Shown here: positions 8,968 through 17,244 of the stretch, in pieces | Layout: every line of letters begins with the position of its first letter | How positions within the stretch are numbered: the stretch's first letter is position 1 | Made by a program: the position numbers and the translations under genes | The notes under the pieces: generated by a model | The model's database searches: none | The model's input: only the letters and a program-made list of their open reading frames with translations | Told to the model about the DNA's origin: nothing | Assembly (NCBI RefSeq): GCF_003991565.1 | Contig: NZ_CP032819.1 | Location: forward strand, 4,464,001-4,528,000 | Direction: 5' to 3' | DNA from: Butyricimonas faecalis | GTDB taxonomy: Bacteria; Bacteroidota; Bacteroidia; Bacteroidales; Marinifilaceae | DNA length: 64,000 nucleotides

Positions 8968-9663
8968 ATGAGAAGGATCGGTATAATTGTGGCTATGACG
9001 TCCGAATACGGACTGGTAAAATCATTGTTGGAGCAGACGAAAGACGAGTTCGTTCATGGGCTTCTCTTTACAGAAGGCCGTATCGGAAACGTGGAAGTTA
9101 TTTTGGCTAAAAGCGGTATAGGAAAGGTTTGTGCTGCTGTTGGTGCGATGGAAATGATACAGCGCTATGCGCCGGATGTTATTGTAAATACCGGTGTTGC
9201 TGGAGGGATAGATCCCTTGACCCAAGTGATGGATATTGTGGTGGGAGAGAATATGGTTTATCATGACGTGTGGTGTGGAGAAGGGAATGAATACGGGCAA
9301 GTGCAAGGTTTGCCGGCTCGTTTCGTGTCGGATAAAGAGTTGTGTAAATTGGCATTGTCCGTGGCTCATGATGGGCATGTTTACGGAGGATTGATATGTA
9401 GTGGAGATAAGTTTATTACCGATAAAGAAGAGTTGACGGAGATAAAAAAACGTTTCCCGGAAGGGATGGCGGTAGATATGGAATCTTGTGCTATAGCACA
9501 GGTTTGTTATATGCGTGGAGTACCATTCTTGAGTTACCGCATCATCAGTGACACGCCTGGAGTAAGGGATCATTACAAACAATATTTGAATTTTTGGGAA
9601 GAGGCTCCCAAGCGTTCCTTTGAAATGATCAAAGTGTTGATTACAGCTTTGTCAGAAGAATGA
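8968..9663 (+). CDS. mtnN: 5'-methylthioadenosine/S-adenosylhomocysteine nucleosidase
   Basis: This enzyme splits adenine from S-adenosylhomocysteine and methylthioadenosine, feeding the activated-methyl cycle. The 231-residue sequence has the PNP/UDP phosphorylase fold signatures: GIGKVCAAVGAM, NTGVAGGID near residue 72, and VDMESCAIAQVCYMRGVPF near 170, where the Glu binds ribose. ISDTPG near 193 supplies the catalytic Asp region. Length is normal. It lies 7 bases after the MBL gene and 10 before znuA. SAH nucleosidase in one transcript with zinc uptake is a local arrangement; a functional link is not shown by the sequence. Confidence 0.92.
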   Translation: MRRIGIIVAMTSEYGLVKSLLEQTKDEFVHGLLFTEGRIGNVEVILAKSGIGKVCAAVGAMEMIQRYAPDVIVNTGVAGGIDPLTQVMDIVVGENMVYHDVWCGEGNEYGQVQGLPARFVSDKELCKLALSVAHDGHVYGGLICSGDKFITDKEELTEIKKRFPEGMAVDMESCAIAQVCYMRGVPFLSYRIISDTPGVRDHYKQYLNFWEEAPKRSFEMIKVLITALSEE

Positions 9664-9673
9664 AATTTGTAGT

Positions 9674-10561
9674 ATGGAAAAAATACCGAGTATTATAGTT
9701 GTTTTAATCGCCATGTTGACGGCTTGTGGGGAAAATACGGATAAAGAGAGAACAATTAGCGTGAGTATTTTGCCACAGCGTTATTTCGTGGAGAGAATTG
9801 CGGGTGATTACGTGAAGGTGAACGTGATGATTCCGCCGGGTGCGAATCCCGCGGTGAGTGATTTGAGTACGGAACAGTTAAAAGCTTTACACAATAGCTC
9901 TATCTATTTTGCCGTGGGGTATTTGCCTTTCGAGTTGAGTAATTTGTATCCTTTTCTGGAAACACAGAAGAATATGTTGCTTGTGAAGCAATCTGTCGGG
10001 ATGGATTTGGAGCAAGGAACTTGTAATCATGACCTCGGTCATGGGCATCAGCACGATCATGGTTCGCGTGAAGGAAATTTTGATCCTCACGTGTGGATGT
10101 CTCCCCGGTATGCGGAGATGATGGCTCGTACGATATTGGATGTATTGGCGGCAAAGTTTCCCGATCAGCGGGAGACGTTTGAAAAAAACTATCGTCAGTT
10201 GCGGGTGGAGATAGACAGCATCGATCAAGCGGCACGTCGAATTATTTCGGAGAAAGAGCATAAGACTTTTTTGATTTACCATCCGGCACTGACTTATTTT
10301 GCCAAGGATTATGGGATGGAACAAATCTCTATTGAAGATGAAGGAAAAGAGCCGAATCCTTCTCACTTGAAAGCGGTGATCGATACTTGCCGGGTCAAAG
10401 GAATAAAGATTGTTTTTATTCAAAATCAATTTGACGTGGCCAATGCCAAGGCTGTTGCCAAGGAGATTGATGGAGAAGTTATCACCATCGATCCGTTGAG
10501 CCCGGACTGGAAGGCGGAGATGTGTTCTTTATTGGGTATCATTGAACAGAAAATGAAATAG
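9674..10561 (+). CDS. znuA: Zinc ABC transporter, substrate-binding lipoprotein
   Basis: A cluster A-I metal-binding protein of 295 residues. The lipobox LTAC near residue 19 predicts a lipoprotein. A His-rich loop (HDLGHGHQHDHG, about residues 118-129) and the metal ligands in DPHVWMSP (about 137), HPALTY and IDPLS indicate zinc rather than manganese. It captures zinc in the periplasm and delivers it to ZnuB. The gene is followed 4 bases later by the ATPase. The order znuA-znuC-znuB is complete. No Zur box could be recognised upstream; control is probably from the promoter at 8270. Confidence 0.92.
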   Translation: MEKIPSIIVVLIAMLTACGENTDKERTISVSILPQRYFVERIAGDYVKVNVMIPPGANPAVSDLSTEQLKALHNSSIYFAVGYLPFELSNLYPFLETQKNMLLVKQSVGMDLEQGTCNHDLGHGHQHDHGSREGNFDPHVWMSPRYAEMMARTILDVLAAKFPDQRETFEKNYRQLRVEIDSIDQAARRIISEKEHKTFLIYHPALTYFAKDYGMEQISIEDEGKEPNPSHLKAVIDTCRVKGIKIVFIQNQFDVANAKAVAKEIDGEVITIDPLSPDWKAEMCSLLGIIEQKMK

Positions 10562-10565
10562 AAGG

Positions 10566-11321
10566 ATGAATGAACTTCTGGAGTTAAGAGGGATTACAGC
10601 TGGATACGAGCAGACGGTCGTGTTGCGGGGTGTGAATCTTACCATTCGGGAACATGATTTTATCGGAATTATCGGACCGAACGGGGGAGGTAAAACAACT
10701 TTATTGAAGGTGATTTTGGGATTGTTAAAACCTTTTTCCGGTGAAGTCGTTTATCACGTCGCCAAGCAATCTTTGTTTGGCTATTTGCCTCAAAACAGCC
10801 GTTTTGACGCTAGATTTCCGATTAGCGTGAAAGAGGTCGTCTTGTCCGGTTTGATGTCAGAGAAAGGGATCTTTAAGAGCTACACGAAGGCCGATCGGGA
10901 AAAGGCGGATGAGCTTTTAGAAACTTATGGGATGGGAGAATTCGGGAATCGTCCGATTGGAGAACTTTCGGGAGGACAAATGCAACGGGTGTTCTTGTGC
11001 CGGGCCATTATTTCTTCTCCGAAAATTCTTATTTTGGATGAGCCTTCTACTTACGTGGATGCGAATTTTGAGAATGAGTTTTATGCTGTATTGGGAGAAT
11101 TGAATAAGACAATGAGTATCGTGATGGTTTCTCATGATTTGGGAACGATCTGCTCTTACGTGAAGACGATTGCCTGCGTGAATGGCGGCTTGCATTATCA
11201 CGAATCCAATCTGATCACGCCGGAACAATTGAAATTGTATAATTGTCCGATTGAATTGATCTCTCATGGAACAGTGCCTCATCGGGTGCTGTTGAAACAC
11301 GATGGAACAAATGAAAACTAA
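10566..11321 (+). CDS. znuC: Zinc ABC transporter, ATP-binding protein
   Basis: The 251-residue cytoplasmic ATPase of the zinc importer. Walker A is GPNGGGKTT (about residue 38), the Q-loop lies in YLPQNSRFD, the signature is LSGGQMQR (about 136), Walker B is ILILDEPS, and the switch His is in VSHDLG. These are the full motifs of an active ABC ATPase. Length and the short C-terminal extension (HESNLITPEQL) are usual for the metal-type family. The znuB start follows after 98 bases of AT-rich spacer containing AATCTAAAATC-type repeats. Confidence 0.93.
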   Translation: MNELLELRGITAGYEQTVVLRGVNLTIREHDFIGIIGPNGGGKTTLLKVILGLLKPFSGEVVYHVAKQSLFGYLPQNSRFDARFPISVKEVVLSGLMSEKGIFKSYTKADREKADELLETYGMGEFGNRPIGELSGGQMQRVFLCRAIISSPKILILDEPSTYVDANFENEFYAVLGELNKTMSIVMVSHDLGTICSYVKTIACVNGGLHYHESNLITPEQLKLYNCPIELISHGTVPHRVLLKHDGTNEN

Positions 11322-11419
11322 TCAATTTACGATATATGGACTACGATTTTCTGGGGGAGAAAGGTGTGATTCGTGGGGAAAATCTAAAGTCATAAATCTA
11401 AAATCAAAAAATTAATACG

Positions 11420-12220
11420 GTGTTTGAATTATTAGAATATACTTTTTTTCAGAATGCACTGTTGTGTACGATTCTGATTGGCGTGAGTTGCGGATTGATC
11501 GGGACTTATATCGTGGCCAAACGGATGGTCTTTATTAGTGGGGGAATCACGCATGCCTCTTTCGGGGGATTGGGGTTGGCCTATTTCTTGGGACTATCAC
11601 CTCTTTTGGGGGCGGCTGTGTTTGCTTTGGCTGCCGCTTTTTGTATTCTATATCTCTCGGATAACAAACGATTCAAGGAAGATTCCCTTATCGGGATATT
11701 CTGGTCTGCAGGTATGGCTATCGGGGTGTTATTTATTTATTTGACACCGGGGTATGCTCCTAATTTGTTATCCTATTTGTTCGGTAATATCCTCACGGTG
11801 ACGGGCGAACAAGTGATTCTCTCGCTTTTGTTGTGCTTGGTGATTATTGTGTTCTTTGCTAAATTTTATCGTCCTTTATTTTACATCGCTTTTGATAAGG
11901 AATACAGTCGGACGCATTTTATAGCGTTAAATGGCTTGGAAATAGGTGTAACGGCGTTGATCGCTTTGTGTATCGTGTTGTGCATGAAGTTGGCGGGAAT
12001 TATTCTTGTGATTTCGTATCTTACCATGCCGCAGGCTATTGCCGGAATGTTTCATAAAAATTTCACGAAACAACTCGTGTGGGCAACGATCATCAGTTGT
12101 GTGGGTTCGATTATCGGGTTGTTTGCCTCAGCGGCGTTGAAGTTACCTTCGGGAGCGACAATCGTGCTTTGCTTCTTGTTGATATTTCTTGTTTGCTATT
12201 TGTGGAAAAGGAATCGGTAA
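11420..12220 (+). CDS. znuB: Zinc ABC transporter, membrane permease
   Basis: The 266-residue protein is hydrophobic throughout, with about eight membrane segments, and carries the ABC-3 family signature near residue 40 (RMVFISGGITHASFGGLGLA). It forms the membrane channel of the zinc importer with ZnuC. The start is a GTG at 11420 (VFELLEYTFF); no in-frame ATG lies nearby upstream. It is the last gene of the operon; no clear hairpin terminator was found directly after the stop. Confidence 0.92.
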   Translation: MFELLEYTFFQNALLCTILIGVSCGLIGTYIVAKRMVFISGGITHASFGGLGLAYFLGLSPLLGAAVFALAAAFCILYLSDNKRFKEDSLIGIFWSAGMAIGVLFIYLTPGYAPNLLSYLFGNILTVTGEQVILSLLLCLVIIVFFAKFYRPLFYIAFDKEYSRTHFIALNGLEIGVTALIALCIVLCMKLAGIILVISYLTMPQAIAGMFHKNFTKQLVWATIISCVGSIIGLFASAALKLPSGATIVLCFLLIFLVCYLWKRNR

Positions 12221-12599
12221 TAAATAAAGTACAATAAGTTTTTCAAAAGCCGGGTTATTTTTATGTGTTGTTTTAGGGTAATATTTGCGTTAGGGGGAAG
12301 GTGTTATATAAATTTTTCAGGGAAAGGTAGCTGGCTTGGAACAGAAAATAACTATGCTTATACTTGTAAAAGTAATTAGGCTGAATGAGAAAACGAACAT
12401 TCAAAGAGCGATGAAGTGGGCAGATCTATATTGGGATTTTTTGTATATACAATAGGAAAGATTACCGTGTTCATTTATCTAATTTTCTAGAACCATGAAT
12501 CCGTATTAAATGGATTATTTATAAAATTTTAAAAAAATCAATAAATCTTTAAACTTGTGCCATTATTTTCTTAGATTTGTATAATTACTAATTTAAAAC
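12221..12599. other. Intergenic region, no gene seen
   Basis: The 379 bases between znuB and the Ig-domain gene are AT-rich and have stops in all frames at short intervals. I saw no tRNA-like fold or strong hairpin. A -7 box for the downstream gene lies at 12572. The leader or remnant content of the rest is unknown. Confidence 0.5.
12572..12579 (+). promoter_or_regulatory. -7 box before the Ig-domain gene
   Basis: TAGATTTG fits TAnnTTTG exactly, 20 bases before the first ATG. The only TTG upstream (12555-12557) is 14 bases away, shorter than usual, so only the -7 element is supported. Confidence 0.4.
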
Positions 12600-13022
12600 A
12601 TGACCAGTATGAAAAAATTGATTTTTTCGATTTGTGTGCTATCCTTTATGTTGACAGGGTTCAATCAAGAGGAAAGATTTGTGGAACAAAGTAATACGGA
12701 AATCTTTGGGCGAATTTCTGCTGTGGGACAAAAACCTAAAATAGAGCAAAAACTCATGAATTTGGAACTTAATGAAGGGGGGATAGCTGTATTTCTTGCT
12801 CGTTTTACGCCTATTGACGATCCGAATCTCAAAGCTGAATGGTATCATAATGAAAAAACACTTCCGATTAGTGACGATCGGATTAAATCCTATCTTAAAG
12901 AGGGATATGCGACATTAGTAATAAATAAAGTTAAGCCAGCAGATGCTGGAATATATCGAGTTAAAATATGTAACGCTTTTGGAGAGGATGTATCAGAAGC
13001 AAAGTTAACTGTCACAAAGTAA
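12600..13022 (+). CDS. Small exported protein with one immunoglobulin I-set-like domain
   Basis: The 140-residue product (or 137 from the second ATG at 12609, MKKLIFS) has a signal peptide ending near FMLTGFNQ. Residues about 45-139 read like a single I-set Ig domain: LELNEGGIAVFLARF (strand B region), DPNLKAEWYHNEKTLPISD (C strand Trp), YATLVINKVKPADAGIYRV (E strand and the D-x-G-x-Y corner), and NAFGEDVSEAKLTV (G strand). The one Cys (KIC) lies after the corner Tyr, and the B-strand Cys is absent, so the core disulfide is missing. The DPNLK-EWxHN-K pattern resembles muscle titin-type I-set repeats more than usual bacterial Ig folds. The role may be adhesion or binding at the cell surface; this is inference. 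It is a single-gene unit closed by a terminator at 13070. Confidence 0.75.
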   Translation: MTSMKKLIFSICVLSFMLTGFNQEERFVEQSNTEIFGRISAVGQKPKIEQKLMNLELNEGGIAVFLARFTPIDDPNLKAEWYHNEKTLPISDDRIKSYLKEGYATLVINKVKPADAGIYRVKICNAFGEDVSEAKLTVTK

Positions 13023-13069
13023 AATTAGAAGCAAGATAGCATACTTAATTTATTGCTGGTATCTAATTG

Positions 13070-13116
13070 AAATCACCTCAAGAACACCTTGTCGTGTATT
13101 TTGAGGTGATTTTTAT
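13070..13116 (+). terminator. Rho-independent terminator of the Ig-domain gene
   Basis: AAATCACCTCAA (13070-13081) pairs with TTGAGGTGATTT (13101-13112) and is followed by TT and an AT-rich tail. It lies 48 bases after the stop codon. Confidence 0.85.
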
Positions 13117-13172
13117 AATTATTCATATGTGTTTTGCGAAAAATTTGTATTTAGGGATTAAATTGATAATAA

Positions 13173-16100
13173 ATGACAAGCATGATGGACAATAACCATG
13201 TTTTTACCGAAATTTTATACGAGTACAAGCGTTCTCGTCGGAACGTGATTTTTAGAATATTTGTTATTCTTGGGATCGTGGGGATCACCCTTTACATGTT
13301 CACACCACTATCCCGTTTGGGTTCTACGGCAAGTATCGGAGAGCTGTTTCGGGGACCGGTTATGGACTGGGTTTCGCGGTCACTGTCTTCGTCCATTCCC
13401 TTTAGGTGTGCTTACGTGTTCAACATCTTGCAACTGTTTTTTGGGGCGATCCTCGTGATCAACGACACAAGACGATCCCGTTTGGATTCGACGATGGCTT
13501 TGAATGTTCACGCCCAAGGGAATACTGAGATCGTGACAGGAAATGTCATCGGTAAAATTCTTGCTTTCACGGTTGTCAACGTGTCAGTACTTGCTTTTTG
13601 TGGGTTATTGAACCTTCTTTTTTATCCCGAAGTGTTCAACGCCGGATATTATCTTTTTTATTGGTTGACCCTGAACCTTCCGGTCGCGGTTTTCTGTATT
13701 GCTCTTTCTTCCTGCGTGATGAGGTTGGTGGAGAACCAAGGCTTAGGCATGATCCTCCTTGTGGTTATCCTCGGAGTGTTAACTCTCCCGGGATCTGTTT
13801 GGTTAAACGGATTATTTGATCCCTTGGCAACGAGGATTCCTAATATGTTTTCAGACTTCACGGGTCACGTGAATCTCGGAGATTACTTGTTGCAACGGGT
13901 GTTTGTCCTGTTTTTCGGGGGTGGGTTGGCCATTCTGTCCGTGATTCCTTACCCTAGGATTCATAATAATCCGCAGGCGCCATTCCGGTTGGTTTATGTG
14001 GCCTTGTTGCCGTTGCTTGTTACTGGCAGTTTGGCTGTCGTGTATATTCATTGCATTCAGACTGTCTCTCAAAAGCGGGCAGTTTTCCGTGAGGCTTATG
14101 CAGGGTACGGGCGGGAGAAACCACTCAAGATTATCGCAAACCACCTCCATTTGAAAGAAACAAAGAACGGTGGGATTTCCGTGACGAGCGAGATGACTGT
14201 TAAGAACAGGGAGAGTGTGATTCTTCCGTTGGTATTTTACCTGAATCCTGGGCTCGTCGTTTCCTCGATCACGGTGGATGGGAAAACGGTTTCTTTCCGA
14301 CGAGAACAACAAGTGATTCTTGCGGACGAGACGGTGGCTCCCGGCAAAACGAGAGATGTTGTCGTGAAATACGAGGGGAAAATTGACAATAGTTTCTGTT
14401 TCCTCGATACTCCGGAAGAGGAATATGTATCTACGGAAGTGAACACGATTGGTATTTATCACTTCGGTTATTCCCCCGCTTTTTGCGAGAAAGAATACAA
14501 ACTGCTTTCTCCGGAATGCATTTGGTATCCGGTCAGTATTCCTCCTTACCATTCCCTGTGCTTCCGGGAAAAGATGTTCACTCGTTACACTTTGGAGGTG
14601 GAACATGATTCCAAGCTTATAGCGATATCTCAGGGACAGGCCGATCGGGAGACTGCCGGGGATACGAAGTTCAGTTTCGATCATAATATGCCCGGGATCA
14701 GTCTCTGTATCGGTAACTACAAGAGGCGGGAGATATTGATTTGCAATGATACGATAGGAACGAGATTTGATGTGAGAGAACCTGTTGAGTTCGTAGAAGA
14801 CGATCGCCCGGTAAGGGCAGAACTTTTCTATTTGCCTGAGCATGAATTTTTGCTTGACCGTTATGATGCTGTTACCAGAGAGGAATTGCTTCTCGCTATT
14901 GCGGGAACAAAGAGAAGGGTGCATTTTTATAGTAATAATTTCGATTATGAAAGTAAACGACAGAAGAATAAAATGGACTACGATCCCACGTTACAATACC
15001 CTTACAGTTGGCTTACTTGTGTGGAAGTCCCTTGTAATTTTCACGTGTTTACGGGAAGGTCTTTGCAGTCAGGAGAACGTGTACAGGGAGGGATGGTGTT
15101 CCTGCCGGAGAAGAAATACTCGGCAGACGAGTTGACAACTTCTTTTGAGAACAAAGAAACCGAAAGGCGTGTTCACTTGTACAGTGAATTAAGTTTGTTG
15201 GAGGACGGTAGTTGTGATCTGGAGCCGAGTGTCATAGGTAACACGAGTTTTCTTCATTCTGACGAGTGGCCTTTGATAAATGATATGTTGACATCGATAT
15301 TTAGTTCTCCCTATGGTTATGTGCTGAGAGAGAATGTTGAGTATCTTATCGTGGATTATTTGAAGGATCACAGCCTGGAGGATGCCTTGCGAGATTCTTC
15401 GCTCTCCTCAGTATTACTTGATAATATTATCAAGAAGAAGTGCAATGAGTTGCTAAACCTTTTGGATATTCGAATTGGAAAGAATAAATTTCAGGAAATT
15501 TATCACAATTTTCTCAAACGACACCTTTTCGAGGAAAGAACTTTTGAAGAGTTCGCCCAGGAATTTTTCAAAAGTAGCAATGTCGGGTTGGACACTATTG
15601 TCGAGAATCTATTCAAGCAGAACGGGTTACCTGTTTTTCAAATAGCCGGACATTGTATTTCTGTCGAGGATGGTGATAAAATATATGATTTCAAAGTGTT
15701 TAATCAGGGTGAAGTGCCTGGTATTATTACGTTGAGTGGTAATGATCCAGGGTGGGTTATTCCCCCGGGAGAGGGACGAAATATAAGGAAGTACGTAAAA
15801 AATGCTACCAATTTTAATGTAAATACAATATTGGCTTTAAATCTCCCATCCTTAATAGAATTACCGAACGAAAAAGGAAATGCCGATACCGATACTACTA
15901 TGCGTTTTTTACCCCTTGATGCTCCATTGTTCCCGACAAATGACAATGAGATCATCGTGGACGACAAGGATCCGGGCTTCACGATCCAAGAAACAAGAAA
16001 GTTTAGTCTTGCTTCCCTATTCGGAAAGGTTGAGACACGGGCCAAATCTTACCAATTTGCCCCTGTCAATCACTGGGGATTCACAATTCAACGTAATTGC

Positions 16101-16490
16101 CAAGGTTTTCCCATGAAAGGGGCGTATTTCAAAAAAGCCGGTAAAGGTAACCAGAAAGTGCGGTGGGAAGCTCGTTTACCACAAGAGGGGAAATACGAGG
16201 TATTTTGTTATCTGCCTTATGATGAACAAAGTGCATATCCGTCCAAAGCACCTCGTTTTTCGAGGAAATATTACTATACTGTATTTGACGGGGAGGAAGA
16301 ACACGAGGTTGTTCTGACTATGGACAAGGATGATTGGAGATGGATCTCCTTGGGTATTTTTAATTTTCACGGGCCAACAGCGTGGGTAACTTTGAGTGAT
16401 AGGGACAGGGATTCCGATTCTACCGATGAAAAGTGGGGACCGCAGGAGGTTGTTGCCGATGCCATGAAATGGGTTAAAGTTCGTGAATAA
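13173..16490 (+). CDS. ABC-2-like membrane part fused to a degenerate M1-peptidase-like part and a golvesin-like domain
   Basis: The protein has 1105 residues, or 1102 from the ATG at 13182. Residues about 20-305 contain about seven hydrophobic segments arranged like an ABC-2 export permease (RSRRNVIFRIFVILGIVGI, GNVIGKILAFTVVNV). Residues about 320-880 resemble the beta-rich and helical parts of M1 aminopeptidases, as in Bacteroidetes permease-aminopeptidase fusions. The HExxH zinc motif is absent and only a GGMVF trace of the GxMEN loop remains. Residues about 960-1102 match golvesin C-terminal-like domains (VRWEARLPQEGKYEVFCYLP, ending VVADAMKWVKV). No ATPase gene is adjacent. The function is unknown; an envelope scaffold or a peptide-binding exporter part is possible. 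Confidence 0.7.
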   Translation: MTSMMDNNHVFTEILYEYKRSRRNVIFRIFVILGIVGITLYMFTPLSRLGSTASIGELFRGPVMDWVSRSLSSSIPFRCAYVFNILQLFFGAILVINDTRRSRLDSTMALNVHAQGNTEIVTGNVIGKILAFTVVNVSVLAFCGLLNLLFYPEVFNAGYYLFYWLTLNLPVAVFCIALSSCVMRLVENQGLGMILLVVILGVLTLPGSVWLNGLFDPLATRIPNMFSDFTGHVNLGDYLLQRVFVLFFGGGLAILSVIPYPRIHNNPQAPFRLVYVALLPLLVTGSLAVVYIHCIQTVSQKRAVFREAYAGYGREKPLKIIANHLHLKETKNGGISVTSEMTVKNRESVILPLVFYLNPGLVVSSITVDGKTVSFRREQQVILADETVAPGKTRDVVVKYEGKIDNSFCFLDTPEEEYVSTEVNTIGIYHFGYSPAFCEKEYKLLSPECIWYPVSIPPYHSLCFREKMFTRYTLEVEHDSKLIAISQGQADRETAGDTKFSFDHNMPGISLCIGNYKRREILICNDTIGTRFDVREPVEFVEDDRPVRAELFYLPEHEFLLDRYDAVTREELLLAIAGTKRRVHFYSNNFDYESKRQKNKMDYDPTLQYPYSWLTCVEVPCNFHVFTGRSLQSGERVQGGMVFLPEKKYSADELTTSFENKETERRVHLYSELSLLEDGSCDLEPSVIGNTSFLHSDEWPLINDMLTSIFSSPYGYVLRENVEYLIVDYLKDHSLEDALRDSSLSSVLLDNIIKKKCNELLNLLDIRIGKNKFQEIYHNFLKRHLFEERTFEEFAQEFFKSSNVGLDTIVENLFKQNGLPVFQIAGHCISVEDGDKIYDFKVFNQGEVPGIITLSGNDPGWVIPPGEGRNIRKYVKNATNFNVNTILALNLPSLIELPNEKGNADTDTTMRFLPLDAPLFPTNDNEIIVDDKDPGFTIQETRKFSLASLFGKVETRAKSYQFAPVNHWGFTIQRNCQGFPMKGAYFKKAGKGNQKVRWEARLPQEGKYEVFCYLPYDEQSAYPSKAPRFSRKYYYTVFDGEEEHEVVLTMDKDDWRWISLGIFNFHGPTAWVTLSDRDRDSDSTDEKWGPQEVVADAMKWVKVRE

Positions 16491-16528
16491 CAAATTTGGC
16501 CAAGGAAATTAAGTTATTCTTAGATTAA

Positions 16529-16574
16529 AAAAGTCCGTCTGACTCTTGAAATTTGTTAGACGGACTTTTGTTTT
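16529..16574. terminator. Bidirectional terminator between convergent genes
   Basis: AAAAGTCCGTCT (16529-16540) pairs with AGACGGACTTTT (16558-16569). T-runs flank the stem on both strands, fitting use by both the fusion-protein gene and iorB. Confidence 0.85.
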
Positions 16575-16609
16575 AAGAAGGAAGTCTTGCGGACATCCTT
16601 GGACTTCGA

Positions 16610-17197
16610 TTATTTAATGTAATTTTGTGCAAATTCACGTCCGGCACGTAATGCCTTTAAGTTCATCTCAACAACATCGGCTCCTTTACGTTCGAAAATG
16701 GCTGTGATACCTTTCTCCAAATATTCGAAAGGAATCTCGATAAAAGGAGAGGCGGCTCCCAACATCACGAAATTGCTGGCACGTACGTTGCCTGCAGCTT
16801 CTTTGGCAATACTGTCAGCGTCAATGATAACCTGATGAGGAAGAGCTTTTAACGTTGCCATTAAGGTTTCAACTTCCGGGTAATTTGGAATATTGATGAA
16901 TGGAGTGGCGTTCGTTACCACATAGCCTCCTTTTTTCAAGTAAGGAAGATAACGTAATGCTTCCATCGGCTCAACTGAAAGGATAATATCGGCAGTTCCT
17001 TTGGCAATCAAGTCAGAGAAAATCGGTTTGTCGGAGATTCTCATGAAAGACTGTACATCGCCACCGCGTTGACTCATCCCGTGAGTCTCGGCTTGTTTCA
17101 TGTACAGGTTATTGTTAAGGGCGGCAGACCCCAGTGCTGCTGCGATAGAGAGGATACCCTGTCCACCTACACCCGCTAATATAATATCTGTCTTCAT
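16610..17197 (-). CDS. iorB: Indolepyruvate oxidoreductase, beta subunit
   Basis: The 195-residue protein is the gamma-type domain of 2-oxoacid:acceptor oxidoreductases. The start has the nucleotide-fold motif GVGGQGILSIAAALG and the family mark TEHGMSQRGG-type (AETHGMSQRGGDVQSFMRIS). Together with IorA it oxidatively decarboxylates arylpyruvates to aryl-acyl-CoA in amino-acid breakdown, or runs in reverse. It lies 47 bases after iorA on the same strand; the spacer is an AT-rich TTTTAGATTTTAAATT repeat. The operon ends at the terminator at 16529. Confidence 0.92.
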   Translation of the reverse strand: MKTDIILAGVGGQGILSIAAALGSAALNNNLYMKQAETHGMSQRGGDVQSFMRISDKPIFSDLIAKGTADIILSVEPMEALRYLPYLKKGGYVVTNATPFINIPNYPEVETLMATLKALPHQVIIDADSIAKEAAGNVRASNFVMLGAASPFIEIPFEYLEKGITAIFERKGADVVEMNLKALRAGREFAQNYIK

Positions 17198-17244
17198 AAT
17201 TTTAAATTTTTAATTTTAGATTTTAAATTGATCATTAAATCAAT

